7,502 nucleotides of DNA from Bacteroidota bacterium. GTDB lineage: Bacteria > Bacteroidota > Bacteroidia > Flavobacteriales_F > PHOS-HE28. This document shows positions 1 through 5,757 of the stretch, one piece after another. The DNA lies in contig JAEZCB010000281.1 in NCBI GenBank assembly GCA_023412755.1, positions 1 through 7,502 on the forward strand. Direction: 5' to 3'. Under the pieces are notes generated by a model. It saw only the letters and a list, made by a program, of their open reading frames with translations. It made no database searches and was not told the origin of the DNA. The translations under genes and the position numbers were made by a program. Numbering within the stretch: the first letter of the stretch is position 1; every line of letters begins with the position of its first letter.

Positions 1-680
1 TCGCGCAGGCTTACCACCAGCGTTACCCTCAGCTCCAGGGCAGGAATGTCACGATCAACGTCATCCGAAACATACCGATGCACCGCGATCTGGGCCCGCT
101 CGGCTCCCGAAAACAACTCGGCCTCCCTGAAGACAAATTCATCCTCATCCTGCAGGGCAGCGGTATCAACGTGCAGCGGGGTGGTGAGGAGGCGGTGCAG
201 GCCATGGCTTACCTACCGGAAGCCTACCTGCTCATCGTGGGCGGTGGCGATACGTGGCCAGTGCTGCAGCAAATGATCGCCGGGCAGCGTTTGCAGGACC
301 GCGTGCGTCTTATCGATAGAATGCCCTACGTTGAGATGATGCAGTACACCCGAAACGCCGATCTGGGGCTCTCGCTCGACAAGGATACGAACCTCAACTA
401 CCGCTTCAGCCTGCCCAACAAACTGTTCGACTATTTCAGGGCACACATCCCGGTATTAGCCACCGATCTGCCAGAAGTAGCCGCCATCGTGCGCCGCTAT
501 GATGCCGGCATCATCATACCGACGCCAGATCCGCAAACCATCGCAAGCCACGTAAAGGAGTTGATGATCAACCCCGCCCGCCGGACCGCCTTGCGCCAAA
601 ACGCTATTTTCGCCGCCAATTCACTGGATGGAGAACGTGAGAAGGAGGCGCTGAAGGGTATTTTCCAAAGACTTGGCTGA
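1..680 (+). CDS. GT4-type glycosyltransferase, C-terminal part (5' end outside window)
   Basis: The reading frame is open from base 3 to the stop at 678-680, giving about 225 visible residues. The start codon is upstream of the window, so the ATG at 78 is internal. What is visible is the C-terminal, nucleotide-sugar-binding half of a GT-B fold glycosyltransferase. A beta strand ILILQGSG leads into a helix with RGGEE, where GT4 enzymes place their donor-phosphate contacts. LLIVGGGD and RVRLIDRMPY follow, the usual 'vGdG...v.f.G.vp' order. Then comes NKLFDYFRAHIPVLATDLPE, the family's 'nKl.EYma.g.PVvasd.pe' motif, with Asp in place of the usual Glu. It probably transfers a sugar from a nucleotide donor to a lipid-linked or nascent surface glycan at the cytoplasmic face of the membrane. 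Donor and acceptor cannot be read from the sequence. The next glycosyltransferase overlaps its 3' end by 8 bases. Confidence 0.88.
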   Translation, partial: AQAYHQRYPQLQGRNVTINVIRNIPMHRDLGPLGSRKQLGLPEDKFILILQGSGINVQRGGEEAVQAMAYLPEAYLLIVGGGDTWPVLQQMIAGQRLQDRVRLIDRMPYVEMMQYTRNADLGLSLDKDTNLNYRFSLPNKLFDYFRAHIPVLATDLPEVAAIVRRYDAGIIIPTPDPQTIASHVKELMINPARRTALRQNAIFAANSLDGEREKEALKGIFQRLG

Positions 681-1833
681 ACACCACCTGCATATCGTCT
701 CCTTCGATGTACCGTCGCCCCCTAGCTATGGTGGCGTCATCGACGTGCATTTCAAGGTGCGTGCGCTGGCGCAGCTGGGCGTAAAGATCCATTTGCATTG
801 CTTCCAGTATGGCCGTGCCGTAGCACCGGATCTCGCCCAATGTTGCGCAGAGGTATATTACTATCCGCGCAAACTCGGGAAGCATCAGCTCTTCAGCGGC
901 CTGCCATACATGGTCGTAAGCCGTCGTGGCGATCAGCTCATGCAGCGGCTTTTGCAAGATCAGTACCCGATCCTCTTCGAAGGCCTGCACAGTTGCTATT
1001 ACCTCACCGATGAGCGGCTCCGGCACCGCCTGAAACTCGTGCGCGCCCACAACGTGGAGCACGATTACTATGCATCGCTCGCCAAGGCCGAGAGCAACGC
1101 CTTCCGCCGCACCTACTTCCTCAACGAAGCGCGGAAGCTCCAGAAATTCGAACAGGTGCTCGCCCACGCACAGCATGTCCTCGCCATCTCGCCCAAGGAT
1201 CAGGCATACTTCGCGCGCCTCTACCGCAACGTGGAGCACGTGCCGGCCTTCCACACCTCGCAGCACGTCACCATTCCCAAAGGCCGCGGCAGCTACGCCC
1301 TCTACCACGGCGCCCTCTCCGTACCCGAGAACGATCAGGCGGCGCTCTACCTCGTGCGGGAGGTCTTCAATGGACTGCCCACCAAGCTGATCATCGCCGG
1401 TAGCAACGCCAGCAAAGAACTGCGCCGCGAAGTGGCCCGCGCCAGGAACATCGAGTTGCGCGAGAACATCAGCACCGAAGAGATCCACCGACTCGTGCGT
1501 GAAGCACAGGTCAACGTGCTGCCCACATTCCAGAGCACCGGCATCAAGCTCAAACTCTTGCTCTGCCTCTTCACCGGCCGCCACGTCGTATGCAACACCC
1601 CCATGGTGGAAGGCACTGGCCTGGAGGACCTCTGCCACGTACACGACCGCCCCGAAGCCATGCGCGAAGCCATCCTCGCCTGCATGGGTAAAGAAGCTAA
1701 TGGCCGTTCATGGGAACGCCGCACGGAGATCTTGGAGGAACGTTTCAGTAACCGCTGCAACGCCGATAAGATCATACGGCTCCTCGATGGAATAGGTGTA
1801 AAAGCAAAGTTGCCGGAACCAGTGGTCGTTTAG
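673..1833 (+). CDS. GT-B glycosyltransferase (GT4-like), 386 aa
   Basis: This is a full-length GT-B glycosyltransferase that probably adds a sugar in the same surface-glycan pathway as its upstream neighbour. The N-terminal half opens with a beta strand (HLHIVSFDV, residues 5-13) and a Gly-rich acceptor loop PSYGG (17-21), and carries RAHNVEHDYY (124-133), the 'HNvE' segment common in these enzymes. The C-terminal half has YHGALSVPEND (211-221), LIIAGS (239-244) and STGIKLKLLLCLFTGRHVV (288-306), the equivalent of 'GtGiKiKlLeala.G.pVV'. The Glu usual in that motif is replaced by Cys or Leu. The start is TTG at 673, the only plausible initiation codon after the in-frame stop at 652-654. It overlaps the upstream gene by 8 bases, which suggests translational coupling. 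No membrane segment or signal peptide is visible, so it should be cytoplasmic. The family call is firm; the sugar and linkage are unknown. Confidence 0.88.
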   Translation: MAEHHLHIVSFDVPSPPSYGGVIDVHFKVRALAQLGVKIHLHCFQYGRAVAPDLAQCCAEVYYYPRKLGKHQLFSGLPYMVVSRRGDQLMQRLLQDQYPILFEGLHSCYYLTDERLRHRLKLVRAHNVEHDYYASLAKAESNAFRRTYFLNEARKLQKFEQVLAHAQHVLAISPKDQAYFARLYRNVEHVPAFHTSQHVTIPKGRGSYALYHGALSVPENDQAALYLVREVFNGLPTKLIIAGSNASKELRREVARARNIELRENISTEEIHRLVREAQVNVLPTFQSTGIKLKLLLCLFTGRHVVCNTPMVEGTGLEDLCHVHDRPEAMREAILACMGKEANGRSWERRTEILEERFSNRCNADKIIRLLDGIGVKAKLPEPVVV

Positions 1834-1861
1834 ACTGCAATTAGGAATTTGAGCCCATTGA

Positions 1862-1873
1862 TCTGTGCACAGA
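1862..1873. repeat. 12-bp perfect palindrome TCTGTGCACAGA
   Basis: The sequence TCTGTGCACAGA is its own reverse complement and begins 28 bases after the stop codon of the upstream glycosyltransferase gene. As RNA it could fold only into a short 4-bp stem, so it is a poor terminator. As DNA it could bind a dimeric protein, but it lies downstream of both flanking genes, where an operator is not expected. Chance is possible. Confidence 0.4.
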
Positions 1874-1945
1874 ACTACGGGTTAAGCCCAAAAACAGCGA
1901 AAGTGGCGCAGCCGGAAAACCCCGGACCGCAGGGAGGATCTGCAG

Positions 1946-2050
1946 GCCCTTCGACTCCGCTCAGGACGGGCTCCCCAACGCCCTGACAGGATCCCGCCCA
2001 GGCATTCCAACCACAGCCGAAGGTGTTGATCCAACCGGTCCTGAGCGGCG
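1946..2050. repeat. REP-like extragenic repeat, inverted pair
   Basis: Bases 1946-1976 hold a GC-rich unit that reads CCCTTCGACTCCGCTCAGG and continues into GACGGGCTCCCC. I recognise 'TTCGACTCCGCTCAGGAC' and its reverse complement as a type of dispersed intergenic repeat in environmental bacterial genomes, from memory and unchecked. An 11-base core, CCGCTCAGGAC at 1957-1967, recurs exactly as its reverse complement GTCCTGAGCGG at 2038-2048. Two further matching bases (1954-1955 against 2050-2051) follow one mismatch. The two units therefore face each other across about 70 bases, as in a REPIN-like pair. The right unit ends two bases from the stop codon of the MORN-repeat gene, so it would form part of that transcript's 3' end. 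The left unit can also fold weakly on itself through GCCC/GGGC. Confidence 0.6.
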
Positions 2051-2052
2051 TA

Positions 2053-2709
2053 TCACCTTTTACGTGTCCGAATGAACTTCCCGTTCCTGTATTCATCCAC
2101 CCGGTCCACCTGCCCATTCCAGTTGTAGTAGATGTAATCTCCATCAGGAATACCCATTTCATAACGGCCGGTGAAGCTCACCTTTCCATTCGGGTGAACG
2201 GCACTGAAACTTCCGTGCGGGCGGCCGTTGATGCATGTCACCTTCATCGATACATTGCTGTATGGGGCTATCTGGAATACATGCTCACCCTCCATTAAAG
2301 TTCCGGAACTATCGCGTGCGATCCTTTCGCCATCGAGCTTTCCGTTCTTATATCCTTTGATCCATGCCACCATTCCATTCGGATGGTATAAATACGATGT
2401 GCCATGGATCTTGCCGTTCACATACGGGGCCTTCATGCTAGCCTGCCCATTTGGGAAGTAGTGAGTATCAGTACCGTGCAAATTTCCTTTTTCATATTCG
2501 GCGGATCGCATGAGTTGCCCATGCCGGCCATAGCTGTGCACTGTACCGTGGATCCTACCCTTCCGGTCTCGCGTAACAATGCTGTACTCATAGCGCCTGT
2601 CCCTATCTGTATGATACACCGTATCTACAGATTGGGCGCAGATCGACGAGGTCCACAGGATGAACATCGTCGTTATCAAGAACGTTCTGAACATTTCGAA
2701 GCGATCCAT
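2053..2709 (-). CDS. secreted MORN_2/YwqK-type repeat protein, 218 aa
   Basis: The mature part is almost entirely a repeat of about 24 residues with consensus 'NGk.HGt...y.pNG.....g.Y.'. Units begin near residues 50, 74, 98, 122, 161 and 185, for example KGNLHGTDTHYFPNGQ and NGKIHGTSYLYHPNG. This is the MORN_2 pattern often labelled 'YwqK family antitoxin' in automated annotation. That label says little about function, and no toxin gene lies beside it. In Bacteroidota such proteins are common, exported and mostly uncharacterised. An N-terminal signal peptide is clear (FRTFLITTMFILWTSSICAQ), so the protein should be periplasmic or outer-membrane associated. The ATG at 2709 has AGGAG directly against it, too close for normal initiation. 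The second ATG at 2694 gives a better signal peptide (MFRTF...) and may be the true start. The gene is divergent from murB and looks monocistronic. Confidence 0.85.
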   Translation of the reverse strand: MDRFEMFRTFLITTMFILWTSSICAQSVDTVYHTDRDRRYEYSIVTRDRKGRIHGTVHSYGRHGQLMRSAEYEKGNLHGTDTHYFPNGQASMKAPYVNGKIHGTSYLYHPNGMVAWIKGYKNGKLDGERIARDSSGTLMEGEHVFQIAPYSNVSMKVTCINGRPHGSFSAVHPNGKVSFTGRYEMGIPDGDYIYYNWNGQVDRVDEYRNGKFIRTRKR

Positions 2710-2715
2710 CTCCTA

Positions 2716-2723
2716 CTAAAATA
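2716..2723 (-). promoter_or_regulatory. possible Bacteroidota -7 element for the MORN-repeat gene
   Basis: Read on the minus strand this is TATTTTAG, one mismatch from the Bacteroidota -7 consensus TAnnTTTG. It lies 6 bases before the ATG at 2709 and 21 before the ATG at 2694. A start of transcription just below it would leave almost no leader for the first ATG, which favours 2694. I could not find the matching TTG-type -33 element at the usual distance, so this is weak. Confidence 0.22.
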
Positions 2724-2763
2724 GGGGCTGTTCACATCCGTTAGCTGATCAGTCTTATGAGAC

Positions 2764-2783
2764 CCTTCAGTGTCCACTGAAGG
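2764..2783. repeat. perfect inverted repeat, 9-bp arms, 2-nt centre
   Basis: CCTTCAGTG (2764-2772) is followed by TC and then CACTGAAGG (2775-2783), its exact reverse complement. As RNA it would more naturally form an 8-bp stem with a GTCC loop. It sits between the divergent MORN-repeat and murB genes, about 60 bases upstream of the murB start, so it could be an operator, a leader hairpin or part of a mobile-element end. No T-tract follows on either strand. Confidence 0.6.
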
Positions 2784-2793
2784 TGTCCACTAA
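2768..2793. repeat. two tandem 13-bp units sharing GTGTCCACT
   Basis: CAGTGTCCACTGA (2768-2780) is followed directly by AGGTGTCCACTAA (2781-2793), identical at 10 of 13 positions with an unbroken core GTGTCCACT. The first unit overlaps the inverted repeat at 2764-2783, so the same bases serve in a direct and an inverted repeat. Two copies on one face of the DNA, just over one helical turn apart, would suit a regulator binding upstream of murB. No known family was recognised. Confidence 0.45.
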
Positions 2794-2827
2794 ACTTGCA
2801 CATCCCTGTCGTTTTGCAGTACCATAG

Positions 2828-2835
2828 AGAAGGGA
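2828..2835 (+). promoter_or_regulatory. Shine-Dalgarno sequence of murB
   Basis: AGAAGGGA ends 6 bases before the ATG at 2842, a normal distance for ribosome binding. It supports 2842 as the murB start. It is the best-placed ribosome binding site that I found in this window. Confidence 0.55.
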
Positions 2836-2841
2836 CCGCCC

Positions 2842-3942
2842 ATGCTCCTCCAGCGCAACGTAGACCTCAAACCTTACAACACATTCGGGATCTCCGTGCG
2901 GGCCGATCTTCTCGCGCGCTTTGGCAGTGCGCATGGAGCACGACAGCTATTGCAGGCGCCAGAGCTTGCGGACAAGCCACGGCTGGTGCTGGGCGGTGGC
3001 AGCAACATCCTATTCACGCAGGATTTCCACGGGCTGGTGATGCTGAACGAGATCCCCTGCATTGATGTGGTGCGGGAGGATGAAACGCATGTGTGGGTGA
3101 AGGCCGGTGCCGGGGTGGTGTGGCATGATCTGGTGCTGCATTCTGTGGATCAGGGCTATGCGGGTATCGAGAATCTTTCGCTGATCCCCGGCAAGGTGGG
3201 CGCTGCTCCCATGCAGAACATCGGGGCGTACGGCGTGGAGATCAAGGACACGTTCGATTCGCTGGAAGCCTTGCGGATCGAAGATGGCGAGGTGGTCACT
3301 TTCGATCGCACGGCATGCAACTTTGGCTATCGCGAAAGCTTCTTCAAGCGTGAAGGGAAAGACCGGTTCATCATCCTTAGCGTGACCTTCAAACTTGTGA
3401 AGCCTGGTGCGTCATACGAGCTCAACACCAGCTACGGCAACATCAAACAGGAACTGGAACAGAGGGGCATCACTTCCCCCACCATCAAGGATGTAAGCGA
3501 TGCGGTGATCGCGATCCGCCAGAGCAAGCTGCCCGATCCGAAAGTGATCGGTAATGCGGGGAGTTTCTTCAAAAATCCAATTGTGCCAGCGGGGCTGGTG
3601 GAGGAGATCAAGGTGCAGTATCCGGATGTGGTAGCTTTTCCGGCAGGTAGCGATCAGATGAAGCTGGCGGCTGGCTGGTTGATCGAGAAGGCTGGTTGGA
3701 AAGGGTTCAAGGCCAAAGGCCAGTTGCCAGTTGTCAGTTCTCAGTTGTCAGGGGGCGCACCGGACAACCGACAACGGTCAACTGACAACTACACCTACGG
3801 CGTCCACGACCGGCAAGCATTGGTACTGGTGAACCACGGCGGAGCGCTCGGCAGGGATATCTATGATCTAAGCACTCAGATCCTGCGGTCGATCAAGGAG
3901 AAGTTCGGGGTGGAGCTGGAACGGGAGGTGAATATCATGTAA
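2842..3942 (+). CDS. murB: UDP-N-acetylenolpyruvoylglucosamine reductase MurB with internal repeat-derived insert
   Basis: MurB reduces UDP-GlcNAc-enolpyruvate to UDP-MurNAc with NADPH and FAD in the cytoplasm, the second committed step of peptidoglycan precursor synthesis. The FAD-binding domain shows NTFGI (13-17), LVLGGGSNILF (48-58) and the segment ENLSLIPGKVGAAPMQNIGAYG (110-131), which is nearly invariant in the family. Catalytic residues are in place: Arg164 in GYRESFFK, Ser241 in GNAGSFFKNP and a Glu of the C-terminal LEREVNI (E360 or E362). The C-terminal domain follows with AAGWLIEKAGWKG (276-288) and GVHDRQALVLVNHGGA (320-335). The layout matches the type I (E. coli-like) enzyme, but at 366 residues it is about 20-25 longer. 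The excess lies between GWKGFKAKG and YTYGVH, where relatives have a short linker. It is encoded by a palindromic heptamer array described separately. The frame is unbroken, so the gene is probably functional. Confidence 0.96.
   Translation: MLLQRNVDLKPYNTFGISVRADLLARFGSAHGARQLLQAPELADKPRLVLGGGSNILFTQDFHGLVMLNEIPCIDVVREDETHVWVKAGAGVVWHDLVLHSVDQGYAGIENLSLIPGKVGAAPMQNIGAYGVEIKDTFDSLEALRIEDGEVVTFDRTACNFGYRESFFKREGKDRFIILSVTFKLVKPGASYELNTSYGNIKQELEQRGITSPTIKDVSDAVIAIRQSKLPDPKVIGNAGSFFKNPIVPAGLVEEIKVQYPDVVAFPAGSDQMKLAAGWLIEKAGWKGFKAKGQLPVVSSQLSGGAPDNRQRSTDNYTYGVHDRQALVLVNHGGALGRDIYDLSTQILRSIKEKFGVELEREVNIM
3721..3791. repeat. palindromic heptamer-array element inside murB
   Basis: The left arm (3721-3748) is four tandem 7-mers: CAGTTGC, CAGTTGT, CAGTTCT, CAGTTGT. 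After an 11-base GC-rich centre, the right arm (from about 3764) is four 7-mers in inverse orientation: ACAACCG, ACAACGG, TCAACTG, ACAACTA. Aligning 3721-3750 to the reverse complement of 3762-3791 gives 23 matches in 30 without gaps. The element therefore is both a tandem repeat and a long imperfect hairpin. Its length in the coding frame adds residues from about Q294 to Y317 of MurB, low in hydrophobic residues and rich in Ser, Gln, Asn and Asp, with no stop in the frame used. CAGTTGT-type arrays look to me like a dispersed intergenic repeat seen in other bacterial genomes. That resemblance is from memory and needs a search. Confidence 0.85.
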
Positions 3943-3967
3943 GGTTTTGGAGGGCAGTTAGATAAGA

Positions 3968-3985
3968 ACTGGTTGTGGAACCGGT
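3968..3985 (+). other. short hairpin between murB and the peroxidase gene
   Basis: ACTGGTT (3968-3974) can pair with AACCGGT (3979-3985) around a GTGG loop, seven pairs including one U-G. It lies 26 bases after the murB stop and 24 before the peroxidase ATG. No T-tract follows, so it is not a standard terminator. It could attenuate read-through or mark a processing point, or be chance. Confidence 0.25.
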
Positions 3986-4008
3986 GGATCTCCGATATTC
4001 GTGGAGGG

Positions 4009-5085
4009 ATGCGCGCGAAGCAGCTTTTGATCATTACGCTGGCACTTGGCATGCTCATGTTCCATGGTTGCCGAAAAGATCCGAATGATACCGGGCCTTC
4101 AGCTCAGTCCCCCACCTCTCCCTTCTCATTGCAGATCCCTTCCTGGGTGATCGATAGTGGACATCCTCCGGCCCTGCCATCGGATGATCCGCTCACAGTG
4201 GAAGGCGTGGCTTTAGGGCGCAGGCTTTTCCACGAGAAAGCACTTTCAGACAATTATACCTTGTCCTGCGCTTCCTGTCACAGACAAGAGAATGCCTTCT
4301 CCGATCCCTCGCAATTTTCGGTCGGCACGAATGGAAGCATGGGTACCCGGAATTCCATGGCGATCGTGAACCTGGCCTGGGATGATCGCTTCTTTTGGGA
4401 TGGGAGGACCCATAGTCTGGAGGAACAAGCATTCAGACCGGTGGTGGATCATCTGGAAATGCGCAACACATGGCCTGTGGTGGTGGAGCGCTTACAGACG
4501 CATCCGGAATATCCTGGGCTTTTCAAAAAGGCTTTTGGAAACAGTGTCATCGACAGCATCTCGGTCGTTAAAGCGATAGCACAATTCGAACGCACGCTTT
4601 TGTCATTCAACTCCCGGTTCGATAGGTTCTACTATGGCGGCGATAGCCTCGCGCTCACCGAACAGGAACAGCGCGGCCTCCAACTCTACTTTCGAGATGC
4701 GCATTGTGTGGACTGCCACAAGGCACCTTTGATGACCGATCATGGCATCCGCAACAATGGATTGGATCTCATGTTCACCGATCCCGGGCTGGGTGGTGTC
4801 ACAGGGGTGGCCGCACAGCTTGGCCGGTTCAAAACGCCAACGCTGCGGAACATTGAAGTAACAGCACCATATATGCATGATGGGCGCTTTTCCACACTCG
4901 AAGAGGTGGTGGATTTCTATGCAGATGATGTTGAGCTCTCATCACCTTACCTGGACAACCACATGTTCCCTTGGATGATGGGGCAGATACAATTATCCAC
5001 CGACGACCGTGAGGACCTGGTGGCATTCTTGAAAACACTCACCGATCATCAATTCCTTACCGACCCCGCATTCAGTGCACCCTGA
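4009..5085 (+). CDS. di-heme cytochrome c peroxidase (CcpA/MauG family), lipoprotein, 358 aa
   Basis: Family members reduce hydrogen peroxide to water using two c-type hemes and electrons from a small redox carrier outside the cytoplasm. Both heme sites are visible: CASCH at residues 87-91 and CVDCH at 233-237. The family segments GTRNSMAIVNLAWDDRFFWDG, QFERTL and FKTPTLRNIEVTAPYMHDGRF are present. Met289 in PYMHDGRF is the expected distal ligand of the electron-transfer heme and argues for a peroxidase rather than MauG, which has Tyr there. I start it at the ATG at 4009, because this gives a lipoprotein signal: MRAKQLL, a hydrophobic run, then FHGC with Cys21 as the lipidation site. GGAGGG abuts this ATG, closer than usual. 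The frame extends up to a TTG at 3973, which is less likely. The protein is probably anchored in the periplasm. The cupredoxin gene follows after 37 bases and may be co-transcribed. Confidence 0.92.
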   Translation: MRAKQLLIITLALGMLMFHGCRKDPNDTGPSAQSPTSPFSLQIPSWVIDSGHPPALPSDDPLTVEGVALGRRLFHEKALSDNYTLSCASCHRQENAFSDPSQFSVGTNGSMGTRNSMAIVNLAWDDRFFWDGRTHSLEEQAFRPVVDHLEMRNTWPVVVERLQTHPEYPGLFKKAFGNSVIDSISVVKAIAQFERTLLSFNSRFDRFYYGGDSLALTEQEQRGLQLYFRDAHCVDCHKAPLMTDHGIRNNGLDLMFTDPGLGGVTGVAAQLGRFKTPTLRNIEVTAPYMHDGRFSTLEEVVDFYADDVELSSPYLDNHMFPWMMGQIQLSTDDREDLVAFLKTLTDHQFLTDPAFSAP

Positions 5086-5122
5086 TCTTCGCATCGCTGC
5101 GGCTTGATCTCGATCCATAACC

Positions 5123-5755
5123 ATGCTTCAAACATTGAATCGCCTCCTTTTTCCCCTGCTATTGGCACCTGTATCGGTCATAGGCCAGACCACCCATGAT
5201 GTGGAAGTTGGCGGCAGCCTGGTGGGAAGCACCGCACCGTTCTATTCACCTCAACATCTTACGATCAATAATGGCGATATTGTGATCTGGACCAATGTGA
5301 GTGGAACGCACAACGTGAATGGTTCAACGACGCATTACCCAGATAATCCGGCCTCCTTCTATTCGGGGCCTACCGGATCTGGTGGCTGGACGTTCCAATA
5401 CACATTTACGATCCCCGGTATGTATGAATATCATTGCGATTCCCAGGGTCACGCAGCGACACAGCATGGGACCGTGCTGGTGATGGATGGAAATTCCGTG
5501 GCAGAGAACGAAGACACGGAAACAATTGTACTCTTTCCGGTCCCTGCCGATGAGCTTCTGGTGATCGATATAGGCAAACGGCGGATCCGCAGTGCGGAGA
5601 TCATCAGCATCGATGGAAGGTCTATTATCGTACCCTCGACCGCCTCTGGATCGCGGCTGGAGATCCCGCTGCATGGTCTCAGCAGCGGACAATATCATGT
5701 ACGGCTGGTGGACGAGCATGAACAAGTGATCACCCGTTCATTCAAGAAGGAGTAG
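5123..5755 (+). CDS. plastocyanin-like cupredoxin with T9SS C-terminal sorting domain, 210 aa
   Basis: A signal peptide (MLQTLNRLLFPLLLAPVSVIGQ) is followed by a cupredoxin domain (about 24-121) and a type A T9SS tail (about 133-210). Type 1 copper ligands can be read: His63 in SGTHNVNG, and Cys105 and His110 in EYHCDSQGHAATQHGTV. The spacing Cys-x4-His matches azurin (C-TFPG-H) rather than the plastocyanin Cys-x2-His. Where azurin has its axial Met, this protein has Gln114, followed by His115. The tail opens with VLFPVPADELLVIDI, a variant of 'yPNPa.d.l.i', and ends with the usual 'GLSSGqYhVrl...' strands and a basic terminus. It should therefore be exported through the outer membrane and held at or released from the surface. 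Its likely job is electron transfer, possibly with the adjacent peroxidase. The ATG at 5123 has no clear ribosome binding site. Confidence 0.87.
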   Translation: MLQTLNRLLFPLLLAPVSVIGQTTHDVEVGGSLVGSTAPFYSPQHLTINNGDIVIWTNVSGTHNVNGSTTHYPDNPASFYSGPTGSGGWTFQYTFTIPGMYEYHCDSQGHAATQHGTVLVMDGNSVAENEDTETIVLFPVPADELLVIDIGKRRIRSAEIISIDGRSIIVPSTASGSRLEIPLHGLSSGQYHVRLVDEHEQVITRSFKKE

Positions 5756-5757
5756 GA

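Larger units (their letters stand above)
1834..2052. other. non-coding region between convergent genes
   Basis: These 219 bases separate the second glycosyltransferase (+) from the MORN-repeat gene (-), whose stop codons face each other. I see no credible gene here. A minus-strand open frame crosses it but is explained by the repeat and by overlap with the MORN gene. The region holds a 12-bp palindrome near its left end and a REP-like repeat as an inverted pair near its right end. No classic stem plus T-tract terminator was found, so the repeats may help stop transcription from both sides. Confidence 0.6.

Noticed and set aside
604..1644. 346-codon open frame on the minus strand
   Set aside because: It lies antisense to the second glycosyltransferase, whose plus-strand protein has recognisable GT-B motifs. 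The minus-strand translation is Val-, Ala- and Glu-rich with no recognisable domain, as expected for a mirror frame in GC-rich coding DNA.
1875..2162. 95-codon minus-strand frame across the intergenic region
   Set aside because: Its centre is simply the translation of the REP-like repeat (GEPVLSGVEG), and its start overlaps the end of the MORN-repeat gene in another frame. No independent support for a gene.
2053..2709. toxin-antitoxin module
   Set aside because: The YwqK label alone suggests it, but the protein is exported and there is no partner gene on either side: the neighbours are a glycosyltransferase and murB.
2764..2820. end of an insertion sequence
   Set aside because: The TGTCCACT repeats resemble some transposon ends, but there is no transposase fragment, no second end and no target-site duplication in the window.
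2796..2827. murB promoter with TTG (2796-2798) and TACCATAG (2820-2827)
   Set aside because: The spacing fits the Bacteroidota -33/-7 layout, but the -7 box matches TAnnTTTG at only four of six fixed positions, and the transcript would begin inside the ribosome binding site.
3721..3791. CRISPR-like array
   Set aside because: The 7-base units are adjacent without spacers and occur in two opposite orientations, so this is a tandem and palindromic repeat, not a CRISPR.
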